Shown: piece by piece, positions 34,801 through 44,724 of the stretch
How positions within the stretch are numbered: the stretch's first letter is position 1
Layout of the letters: the number at the start of each line of letters is the position of its first letter
Source of the DNA: Agriotes lineatus
Taxonomy: Eukaryota > Arthropoda > Insecta > Coleoptera > Elateridae
DNA: 64,000 bases
Assembly: GCA_940337035.1 (NCBI GenBank)
Contig: CALNHX010007778.1
Span: 1-64,000 of the forward strand
Direction of reading: 5' to 3'
Translations under genes and position numbers: made by a program
Notes under the pieces: model-generated
Databases searched by the model: none
What the model saw: only the letters and a program-made list of their open reading frames with translations
Told to the model about the DNA's origin: nothing

Positions 34801-37800
34801 GGTGCTATCTTAATTTATTGCAAAAATACGAGTCGACCCCAGGATCCCAAATCGTACTAGTAATCTCGAGCAAAATTGGACGCCGACGGCGCCTGCCGTC
34901 GTTTTTATTCCGGCCCGCTTGGGAAACGTGTTAGTACCTTATCCTTGACCTAAATATGTAATTTTGTGAAAAAAATTCTCGATGAAAAAAATCCGATTTT
35001 AACGCCGCGACGCCGCTCCTTGGGAGCGGCGTAGGGCTTCGAAACCGGACTCGTTTGTTAGAGGACCGCCCCCAGATGTCTTGTGCAAAATTTCAAGGTG
35101 CTATCTTAATTTATTGCAAAAAAATACGAGTTGACCCCAGTATCCCAAACCGTACTAGTAAAATCAAGCAGAATTGGACGCCGACGGCGCCTGTCGTCGT
35201 TTTTGGGCCTGCCCGCTTAGGAAACGTTTTAGTATGTTATCCTTGACCTAGATATGTAATTTCGTGAAAAAATTTCTCGAGGAAAAAAATCCGATTTTAG
35301 CGCCGCGACGCCGCTCCTTGGGAGCGGCGTAGGGCTTCCAAACTGGACTCGTTTGTTAGAGGACCGCCCCCAGATGGCTTGTGCAAAATTTCAAGGTGCT
35401 ATCTTAATTTATTGCAAAAATACGAGTCGACCCCAGGATCCCAAATCGTACTAGTAATCTCGAGCAAAATTGGACGCCGACGGCGCCTGCCGTCGTTTTT
35501 ATTCCGGCCCGCTTGGGAAACGTGTTAGTACCTTATCCTTGACCTAAATATGTAATTTCGTGAAAAAAATTCTCGATGAAAAAAATCCGATTTTAACGCC
35601 GCGACGCCGCTCCTTGGGAGCGGCGTAGGGCTTCGAAACCGGACTCGTTTGTTAGAGGACCGCCCCCAGATGTCTTGTGCAAAATTTCAAGGTGCTATCT
35701 TAATTTATTGCAAAAAAATACGAGTTGACCCCAGTATCCCAAACCGTACTAGTAAAATCAAGCAGAATTGGACGCCGACGGCGCCTGTCGTCGTTTTTGG
35801 GCCTGCCCGCTTAGGAAACGTTTTAGTATGTTATCCTTGACCTAGATATGTAATTTCGTGAAAAAATTTCTCGAGGAAAAAAATCCGATTTTAGCGCCGC
35901 GACGCCGCTCCTTGGGAGCGGCGTAGGGCTTCCAAACTGGACTCGTTTGTTAGAGGACCGCCCCCAGATGGCTTGTGCAAAATTTCAAGGTGCTATCTTA
36001 ATTTATTGCAAAAATACGAGTCGACCCCAGGATCCCAAATCGTACTAGTAATCTCGAGCAAAATTGGACGCCGACGGCGCCTGCCGTCGTTTTTATTCCG
36101 GCCCGCTTGGGAAACGTGTTAGTACCTTATCCTTGACCTAAATATGTAATTTCGTGAAAAAAATTCTCGATGAAAAAAAATCCGATTTTAACGCCGCGAC
36201 GTCGCTCCTTGGGAGCGGCGTAGGGCTTCGAAACCGGACTCGTTTGTTAGAGGACCGCCCCCAGATGGCTTGTGCAAAATTTCAAGGTGCTATCTTAATT
36301 TATTGCAAAAATACGAGTCGACCCCAGGATCCCAAATCGTACTAGTAATCTCGAGCAAAATTGGACGCCGACGGCGCCTGCCGTCGTTTTTATTCCGGCC
36401 CGCTTGGGAAACGTGTTAGTACCTTATCCTTGACCTAAATATGTAATTTCGTGAAAAAAATTCTCGATGAAAAAAATCCGATTTTAACGCCGCGACGCCG
36501 CTCCTTGGGAGCGGCGTAGGGCTTCGAAACCGGACTCGTTTGTTAGAGGACCGCCCCCAGATGTCTTGTGCAAAATTTCAAGGTGCTATCTTAATTTATT
36601 GCAAAAAAATACGAGTCGACCCCAGTATCCCAAACCGTACTAGTAAAATCAAGCAGAATTGGACGCCGACGGCGCCTGTCGTCGTTTTTGGGCCTGCCCG
36701 CTTAGGAAACGTTTTAGTATGTTATCCTTGACCTAGATATGTAATTTCGTGAAAAAATTTCTCGAGGAAAAAAATCCGATTTTAGCGCCGCGACGCCGCT
36801 CCTTGGGAGCGGCGTAGGGCTTCCAAACTGGACTCGTTTGTTAGAGGACCGCCCCCAGATGGCTTGTGCAAAATTTCAAGGTGCTATCTTAATTTATTGC
36901 AAAAATACGAGTCGACCCCAGGATCCCAAATCGTACTAGTAATCTCGAGCAAAATTGGACGCCGACGGCGCCTGCCGTCGTTTTTATTCCGGCCCGCTTG
37001 GGAAACGTGTTAGTACCTTATCCTTGACCTAAATATGTAATTTTGTGAAAAAAATTCTCGATGAAAAAAATCCGATTTTAACGCCGCGACGCCGCTCCTT
37101 GGGAGCGGCGTAGGGCTTCGAAACCGGACTCGTTTGTTAGAGGACCGCCCCCAGATGTCTTGTGCAAAATTTCAAGGTGCTATCTTAATTTATTGCAAAA
37201 AAATACGAGTTGACCCCAGTATCCCAAACCGTACTAGTAAAATCAAGCAGAATTGGACGCCGACGGCGCCTGTCGTCGTTTTTGGGCCTGCCCGCTTAGG
37301 AAACGTTTTAGTATGTTATCCTTGACCTAGATATGTAATTTCGTGAAAAAATTTCTCGAGGAAAAAAATCCGATTTTAGCGCCGCGACGCCGCTCCTTGG
37401 GAGCGGCGTAGGGCTTCGAAACCGGACTCGTTTGTTAGAGGACCGCCCCCAGATGTCTTGTGCAAAATTTCAAGGTGCTATCTTAATTTATTGCAAAAAA
37501 ATACGAGTCGACCCCAGTATCCCAAACCGTACTAGTAAAATCAAGCAGAATTGGACGCCGACGGCGCCTGTCGTCGTTTTTGGGCCTGCCCGCTTAGGAA
37601 ACGTTTTAGTATGTTATCCTTGACCTAGATATGTAATTTCGTGAAAAAATTTCTCGAGGAAAAAAATCCGATTTTAACGCCGCGACGCCGCTCCTTGGGA
37701 GCGGCGTAGGGCTTCGAAACCGGACTCGTTTGTTAGAGGACCGCCCCCAGATGTCTTGTGCAAAATTTCAAGGTGCTATCTTAATTTATTGCAAAAAAAT

Positions 37801-39790
37801 ACGAGTCGACCCCAGTATCCCAAACCGTACTAGTAAAATCAAGCAGAATTGGACGCCGACGGCGCCTGTCGTCGTTTTTGGGCCTGCCCGCTTAGGAAAC
37901 GTTTTAGTATGTTATCCTTGACCTAGATATGTAATTTCGTGAAAAAATTTCTCGAGGAAAAAAATCCGATTTTAGCGCCGCGACGCCGCTCCTTGGGAGC
38001 GGCGTAGGGCTTCCAAACTGGACTCGTTTGTTAGAGGACCGCCCCCAGATGGCTTGTGCAAAATTTCAAGGTGCTATCTTAATTTATTGCAAAAATACGA
38101 GTCGACCCCAGGATCCCAAATCGTACTAGTAATCTCGAGCAAAATTGGACGCCGACGGCGCCTGCCGTCGTTTTTATTCCGGCCCGCTTGGGAAACGTGT
38201 TAGTACCTTATCCTTGACCTAAATATGTAATTTTGTGAAAAAAATTCTCGATGAAAAAAATCCGATTTTAACGCCGCGACGCCGCTCCTTGGGAGCGGCG
38301 TAGGGCTTCGAAACCGGACTCGTTTGTTAGAGGACCGCCCCCAGATGTCTTGTGCAAAATTTCAAGGTGCTATCTTAATTTATTGCAAAAAAATACGAGT
38401 TGACCCCAGTATCCCAAACCGTACTAGTAAAATCAAGCAGAATTGGACGCCGACGGCGCCTGTCGTCGTTTTTGGGCCTGCCCGCTTAGGAAACGTTTTA
38501 GTATGTTATCCTTGACCTAGATATGTAATTTCGTGAAAAAATTTCTCGAGGAAAAAAATCCGATTTTAGCGCCGCGACGCCGCTCCTTGGGAGCGGCGTA
38601 GGGCTTCGAAACCGGACTCGTTTGTTAGAGGACCGCCCCCAGATGTCTTGTGCAAAATTTCAAGGTGCTATCTTAATTTATTGCAAAAAAATACGAGTCG
38701 ACCCCAGTATCCCAAACCGTACTAGTAAAATCAAGCAGAATTGGACGCCGACGGCGCCTGTCGTCGTTTTTGGGCCTGCCCGCTTAGGAAACGTTTTAGT
38801 ATGTTATCCTTGACCTAGATATGTAATTTCGTGAAAAAATTTCTCGAGGAAAAAAATCCGATTTTAACGCCGCGACGCCGCTCCTTGGGAGCGGCGTAGG
38901 GCTTCGAAACCGGACTCGTTTGTTAGAGGACCGCCCCCAGATGTCTTGTGCAAAATTTCAAGGTGCTATCTTAATTTATTGCAAAAAAATACGAGTCGAC
39001 CCCAGTATCCCAAACCGTACTAGTAAAATCAAGCAGAATTGGACGTCGACGGCGCCTGTCGTCGTTTTTGGGCCTGCCCGCTTAGGAAACGTTTTAGTAT
39101 GTTATCCTTGACCTAGATATGTAATTTCGTGAAAAAATTTCTCGAGGAAAAAAATCCGATTTTAGCGCCGCGACGCCGCTCCTTGGGAGCGGCGTAGGGC
39201 TTCCAAACTGGACTCGTTTGTTAGAGGACCGCCCCCAGATGGCTTGTGCAAAATTTCAAGGTGCTATCTTAATTTATTGCAAAAATACGAGTCGACCCCA
39301 GGATCCCAAATCGTACTAGTAATCTCGAGCAAAATTGGACGCCGACGGCGCCTGCCGTCGTTTTTATTCCGGCCCGCTTGGGAAACGTGTTAGTACCTTA
39401 TCCTTGACCTAAATATGTAATTTTGTGAAAAAAATTCTCGATGAAAAAAATCCGATTTTAACGCCGCGACGCCGCTCCTTGGGAGCGGCGTAGGGCTTCG
39501 AAACCGGACTCGTTTGTTAGAGGACCGCCCCCAGATGTCTTGTGCAAAATTTCAAGGTGCTATCTTAATTTATTGCAAAAAAATACGAGTTGACCCCAGT
39601 ATCCCAAACCGTACTAGTAAAATCAAGCAGAATTGGACGCCGACGGCGCCTGTCGTCGTTTTTGGGCCTGCCCGCTTAGGAAACGTTTTAGTATGTTATC
39701 CTTGACCTAGATATGTAATTTCGTGAAAAAATTTCTCGAGGAAAAAAATCCGATTTTAGCGCCGCGACGCCGCTCCTTGAGAGCCGGCCG
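31863..39790 (+). repeat. Right satellite array, about 26 monomers in higher-order repeats
   Basis: There are two monomer types. Type A (298 bp) has GATGTCTTG, seven A residues before TACGAG, GTATCCCAAACC, TTTTTGGGCCTGCCCGC and CTCGAGG. Type B (296 bp) has GATGGCTTG, five A residues, GGATCCCAAATC, TTTTTATTCCGGCCCGC and CTCGATG. From 32392 the order is ABABABB twice (period about 2,079 bp, starts 32392 and 34470). After 36549 it becomes BAAA repeated (period 1,190 bp, starts 36847, 38037 and 39227). Marker variants (GAGTTGACC in A, GACGTCGCTCC in the seventh monomer) repeat with the blocks. The 63-codon open frame in each A unit is a by-product of repetition, not a gene. Confidence 0.95.
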
Positions 39791-39819
39791 GCGTGGTGAA
39801 CGTGTTAGTACTTCTTCCT

Positions 39820-40239
39820 TGACCTAGAAAAAAATTTAAGAGAGAAAAATAAAAAAATGATTTCTTAAATTATTTAATTAATTTATTGTTTATAATAATA
39901 ATAATTTTAATACAATAAAAATGAATAGACAAAAAGCGTTGTTATTACACATATTAACAATAATAGTTTTTATTTCTAGGAGATAATGACGTTGTATGAC
40001 ACCTGAATTACGCATTTTAAGCTTTGTCCAAATTCTTGGTATTGTTGTATAATAGCGCAAAATATTTTTCTCTGCTACTATAATTCGACTTGCATTTGAT
40101 AATTTATTGGTGTAGTTTACTTTAAGTTGAAGCTCCTCGAGCGGTTCTGAATTGTGTAGCCTCCCTCTTATGTTACTAGCTCTCGAATCGGTAGTTCATA
40201 TGTATTCCCTATATTGACCCCAGGAGCCCAAATCCTACC
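39820..40239 (-). repeat. Right unique arm of the foldback element
   Basis: Inverted partner of 26695-27110. The junction with the array carries a small rearrangement: the last hairpin reads CTCCTTGAGAGCCGGCCGGC and is followed directly by GTGTTAGTACTTCTTCC. Confidence 0.88.
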
Positions 40240-41091
40240 GTGCCATTTACTAATCTGTAGTACGTTGAATGATCGGTATAGGAATCTGGTTTAGTAATTT
40301 CATAACATACATCATCCGTAGCATAACCGAAAGTGTGCAAAAATCCGTGTTTACCAACAAGATTCATTCGTACACCGGCTGTATGCAGTATACATTTTGT
40401 GGGGCTTCGGTGGGCTAGTGGAATACACCGCTGTAGCTGAGGACGCAGTTAAAGACTTGGGCCCGGGTATTCTAGTTTCACTTAGTTAAGGTAGGATAAA
40501 TGATGCGCGAACCCTCTGAAGTAATGCACAAGCAGTTCCAGGGTGGAATGATAGCGCTAAGAGTTTTCAAATAGTCCAGTTGCTAACCGCTTGTGTTTTT
40601 GAGCGCATTTGATATGCATTGTACGTATTAGTATAAAAGAGATAAATGTCAAAGCAATCGTAATATTAACATTGTAGTCTTTCAGAAACTTTGACAAAAC
40701 TTCAATTGTAACATAGGATGGAATAACAACGAAGTGACTTTTGCTCGATTCTGCAGTTCTGTCGCACCTGCTTCGGGTATGTTGTATTTAAATGAATGGC
40801 TACTTGAATGTGTGTTACTATGGTGAATGTAAAAAACATTTTTCTACTCCCATAATCGTAAAAAGCCAAGAACGCAACCGCTTGTTTGATCAGTAACTAT
40901 GGCATTATGAACACATGCACGTAATGGAAAAAGGAACTAGCACGTTATAAATATATATTACGTACAAGTTATGAAAAAGTTTTGAATTATCACGTAACCT
41001 GAGACCACGAGAAAAATTAATTTGACATTTGACGTTGTTGAATTCGTAACGCGGTATTTTGTTGTATTAAACTTAATTATTTATTATTAAA
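40240..41091. other. Non-coding stretch with a SINE-like patch
   Basis: No gene is seen. GTGGGCTAGTGGAATACACC near 40409 and GGGTATTCTAGTTTC near 40475 loosely resemble polymerase III A and B boxes at the right spacing, so this may be a decayed SINE head. Confidence 0.3.
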
Positions 41092-41214
41092 ATGAGTGAA
41101 AGTGACTGCGATGAAGAAATTGCAGGGACGCCCCCAGAAATCAGGCAACTAGCAGAACACACCACAGTCAGTGTGCTCCCGGAGAAGTCCAAAGCGCGGT
41201 ACGAAGATGTTTAA
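41092..41214 (+). pseudogene. N-terminal fragment of a possible tyrosine-recombinase-like protein
   Basis: An ATG-initiated 40-codon frame reads MSESDCDEEIAGTPPEIRQL ... LPEKSKARYEDV and stops at TAA 41212. Out-of-phase continuation reads LKFMEWRLK. The LPEKSKxRYExVYxxFxxWR pattern starts the core-binding region of Crypton-like tyrosine recombinases and of the insect genes derived from them; the match is from memory of the pattern only. The upstream sequence is AT-rich and untranslated. Whatever it was, it is truncated and shifted here. Confidence 0.4.
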
Positions 41215-41604
41215 CTCAAATTCATGGAGTGGCGCTTAAAAAGCAGTATTTAGTCTTTTTCAAATTACCTTCATAGTCAGAGGAGTCGGATAAACGTGCA
41301 GGTTATGTTAGGTACTTCCGAAAACTTCGAAATGACGTTCTTTCAAATATCCGTAACGAACGACCATTGTCCATATTTTATTCTGGATCAACATACAATT
41401 AACAATAAAATCTTTGAATCTTATTTTATTGTCCACAAGAATGTTAGTTGTTATCTGTTATTTTGTCAAACGGTGGTCAAACGTCTCAAACGTCAAGTGT
41501 TAGTGAAGTCAGGTGCACCACTACACGTTTTTTTAATTTAAAAATTGCATTCGTTTCAAGACTATTCTAATAAATTGTGAATTGATGTATGCTCGTAGAA
41601 AAAG
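41215..41604. other. Non-coding stretch
   Basis: It contains an open frame at 41296-41541 with no family resemblance, taken as chance. Confidence 0.35.
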
Positions 41605-41737
41605 TATAGTACATTACTCGAGTTGTAAAGAGATTACGTACGCGTGGATTTACATTACTCGCTCCTTCGTTGCTCGTATGTAATTAATCCACTTGTACGT
41701 AATATGTTCTTTACAACTCTCGTTACGTAATATACTA
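41605..41737. repeat. Foldback palindrome, about 133 bp
   Basis: The arms TATAGTACATTACTCGAGTT... and ...AACTCTCGTTACGTAATATA pair, with inner arms GAGTTGTAAAGA / TCTTTACAACTC and GTGGATTTACATTACTCGC / GCTCGTATGTAATTAATCCAC. The loop is around TCCTTCGTT. Its outer end TAATAGTATATTA is shared with the palindrome at 8970-9105. Confidence 0.85.
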
Positions 41738-42103
41738 TTATGATACTCAAAAGTAATATATCAGAGATACATTCTCATTTTTATGTTAATATGTATTGTA
41801 TTTTTCAATGTTGACTATGAATTTGCTATCAGATTGACTGCGGGTAACCTTTGAGTGCTATTCTTACACCGACAATGTTTTTTACATTTTTTACTCACCT
41901 ATATAGTATAGAATAAATGTATTAAAGCTTCACTCCACAATCAATGCGAACGTCATACTGAAACAGTACAGCAGTATGTAGCAACGTTTCAAACGGAGTG
42001 GTCATCAGTCAACCTGTCACTTGTAATTTATAAAATAACTGGTTAATTACTTAGATGACTGAATCTGCTTTTACAGCTGTTGGTTAATTGTTGTAGAATC
42101 GTA
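41738..42103. other. Non-coding stretch
   Basis: No gene or element is recognised. Confidence 0.4.
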
Positions 42104-42107
42104 TTAA

Positions 42108-42686
42108 CCCGAGAACGCTCGCATCGCGGTCGTTTTGCCGCTAGCATCATATTTTCCCCCTCCTTTCTATATTTCCGCTGCAAATTTACCCCAATTTTAC
42201 AAGTCTTCTCAGATCGCATTTAGTGGTTAGTCAGAGGTGAAACTGGGTAAGAGATTGTTGTTAGACGCAAAATATACGTTAGTGGTCTTTTTGACCGAAT
42301 CGCGAGTTTTAGGGAATACAACTGTTAATGATGATATTCTTAGAAAAGTATCAGTGATAACTTTAGATATATTCAACTAAGTAATCACGCCTCTGATTAC
42401 CATAGTAATTTGATAATAGTGATAAGCAGCTTGTGAAATTAAAATAAAATACTCTTACAAGATTATGTTTTTTTCAGTAGCTTTGTAATTTTTCTATATG
42501 TATTTTCTTGTATTAGAATAACTTTTTGTTAGTAATAAAACGATTGCCTATGTGTGTATATTATTGTAATAAATTAACAGAACGAAAAAAATTATTATAT
42601 CGTACAGAGGATTACATTTTCCAAAGTTGGTCAAAACGACCGAGTGTGAGCGCTAATGCAACTTTTTAGGCGCGAGCGTTCTCGGG
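42108..42686. mobile_element. piggyBac-type MITE with TTAA target
   Basis: The ends CCCGAGAACGCTCGC and its exact inverted copy (GCGAGCGTTCTCGGG) bound 579 bp. TTAA stands at 42104-42107 and 42687-42690. GGTCGTTTTG / CAAAACGACC motifs sit inside both ends as a subterminal inverted repeat. No transposase is present. The TTAA target and CCC start are the piggyBac signature. Confidence 0.88.
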
Positions 42687-42690
42687 TTAA

Positions 42691-43113
42691 TATGTATTAG
42701 TATATATTAGATTTTCCATTAAAATTAGTATAGCAACCATCGAACCTGCTACATCGTGTTATCTGCGACGTAGTGTTAGCTGTCTTAAAGAAATAATATC
42801 AGTTTTTGTTTTAACAGGCATGGTAGATTATCATTTTAAGAAACGACACAGTTTTCAAGAGTTGTTTGGTTTATGCACTGATTGACAACAGTGTCTGCAA
42901 ATAAATTCTTAAACAGTAAACTTGTAAATATTGATTATTGCGTTACTTGCTGTACACAAATAGGATATGCTTTTAATGAAATTATTTGCAGTTAAAATGT
43001 GCATAGTTTTGGCTACTTGCAATGCAACTTCGAAATTTCCTCTCAACTAATACTTTTAGACTGACAACAGAATAACAAATCTTTGCTGTTTTGAAACGTA
43101 AAACAGTAAATTG
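42691..43113. other. Non-coding stretch
   Basis: No gene or element is recognised. Confidence 0.4.
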
Positions 43114-44493
43114 CTAGAGAGCGGATTTTTAATCATTAAGCCTATTCTTAATATTAAAAGCAGGAAAATGATTTCTAAGAATGTGTACGAATTGCAAGAA
43201 ATTGAAGTATTTGACACCAACTGTTTTATGCTTTTTTGCCTTTTTATGCATATTTCGAATTTCATTTCGTCAGCGAATATTTCAGTCTGGTTCGTTTGCG
43301 AGCATATTTTTTTACTTGCATGCAGTTTGCCCTGTACGGCGACGTGCTTAAAAACATAGTCAGTGCAGTGGTTTTCTGGGAATTCCTAAAAACTCCCTTT
43401 AGTTAACACACACAGTTATTCCTCATTTTGTATGATTTTAATTCAAAATACAGACAAGAGCGACACGGCCAATCTGGGCATAGTTTGTGTCAGAGGCCAT
43501 AATGAATTAAAATATGAAAACAATAAATTATTTAAGTACTAAAATTTTAGATTCAGTGCGACAAAAAATTATGTCATTCCACATGTAAAAACCACTTTAC
43601 ATCAACAACAATTAAAGAAGTATAAAAATTAGCCAAAACAACAGACAATTTATTGTGACTTCGTTTGCATCTTCTTCACGTAACAAGTAACAAGCACAGT
43701 ATAATTTCGATCTTTGCAAAACCTAACCTACCACTGAAAAAATGACAAAATAGTTCCTTCAAAATGTTCTTGGATAAATATTGTCACATACACGTTTCCG
43801 ATCAAAGCACCTTGCAAAAAAATTTTGTTAATAATTTCAAAGATGCTGTTTGTACAGTATCTGGGCGTATTGGTCAAATAGTTCTTTCTAAATGTAAGGA
43901 GGTTTTTTCCGGAAAAGAAGGCCATAAAATCTTAGGTAAAATTTCCACAATTTTGGCAGGCGAAATTGCAGAAGATTTTCAGATTGATCGACTATTGTAG
44001 CAAATTTAAAATATGCTGCAATAGCTAGTGTTGACGTAGAAAGAAGTTTTTTTACATGTAAGAACATTTTAAGTGAAAGGTGACAAAATTTAACAATGGA
44101 GCATTTAGAACAATGTTTAATAATTAATATTTTTCTGAAAGACTAATTTTTTAGTGCCCAACAATATTTAATAATTAATATTTTTCTGAAAGACTAATTT
44201 TTTAGTGCCCAAGTTTTGGGTTTTATTTTTTGGGTTACATTTAATGATTTAATGCTTTTCTATGAATTGTGTTTGCATTTGATTTTTTTAAGGTCACATT
44301 ACATACTTGTTTTGCAGAATTATTATTAGTTGAATGAATAAAATTTGTTTTTCATTTCTGACGTTTTTTATGATAAAGCTTTTTTTGTAAGAGTTAATGC
44401 TTTTTTTTGCTAAAATTAACGCTTTTTAAACATTTTTGAGGCTTTTTTAAGCGCGTTTTTAATTTTTTTTGTGCTTACAATTCCGCTCTCTAG
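43114..44493 (+). mobile_element. hAT-type transposon, internally deleted
   Basis: The ends CTAGAGAGCGGATTTTTA and (inverted) CTAGAGAGCGGAATTGTAA bound 1.38 kb. Inside is a plus-strand remnant of the hAT dimerisation domain. GCTTTTT-type motifs are repeated near both ends. A 49-bp stretch ending TTTTTTAGTGCCCA is duplicated in tandem at about 44110-44209. The flanking 8 bp match only partly, so the target duplication is unconfirmed. Confidence 0.75.
43764..44145 (+). pseudogene. hAT transposase C-terminal remnant
   Basis: An open frame of 78 codons (43764-44000) is followed, through stops and a frameshift, by AAIASVDVERSFFTCKNILSER near 44015-44080 and a LTMEHLEQCLIINIF-like segment. The SxDVERxFSxxKxILSxRR pattern is the hallmark of the hAT dimerisation domain. 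The DDE core and BED finger are absent. Confidence 0.75.
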
Positions 44494-44724
44494 TAATTAC
44501 TATTCTTACATTTTAGCATCGTATTTATATTACCGAGATTTATTATACAAATTAAATTAAGTTTTTCAAATTTTAAAGTGTTAGATAAGCTTTATATAAA
44601 AATAATTACCATATTCTCGTGTATTACTGGAAAATAAAGGACACTAATAGGCCAGTTTTTTTGAACAAAGTATGAAAAAAAATGGTGGCAAACTTATTTT
44701 GGGTATAGTTGTTGAGAGTACCAT
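44494..44724. other. Non-coding stretch
   Basis: AT-rich; no gene is seen. Confidence 0.4.

Larger units (their letters stand above)
26695..40239. mobile_element. Giant foldback element with satellite arrays in both arms
   Basis: The outermost GGTAGGATTTGGGCTCCTGG at 26695 recurs inverted at 40239. The following ~415 bp (through the TTGTTAATATGTGTAATAAC and AATTAATTAAAT blocks) match the reverse complement of 39820-40239 with few differences. Inside each arm begins a ~297-bp tandem repeat, in opposite orientation on the two sides: about four monomers at 27111-28320 and about 26 at 31863-39790. A 3.5-kb AT-rich loop (28321-31862) lies between. No transposase was found. The design matches foldback transposons whose terminal repeats contain tandem arrays (FB, Galileo and Tetris in Drosophila); kinship to these is not shown. 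No target duplication was recognised. Confidence 0.75.

Noticed and set aside
32383..39705. Fourteen nearly identical 63-codon plus-strand frames starting MLEDRPQM
   Set aside because: They are one frame repeated because the satellite A monomer repeats. The B monomers lack it, it has no Kozak-like constancy or family resemblance, and it ends at the monomer boundary.
31863..39790. Direct repeats resembling a CRISPR array
   Set aside because: Repeats are ~297 bp, contiguous and without spacers, in a eukaryotic transposon context.
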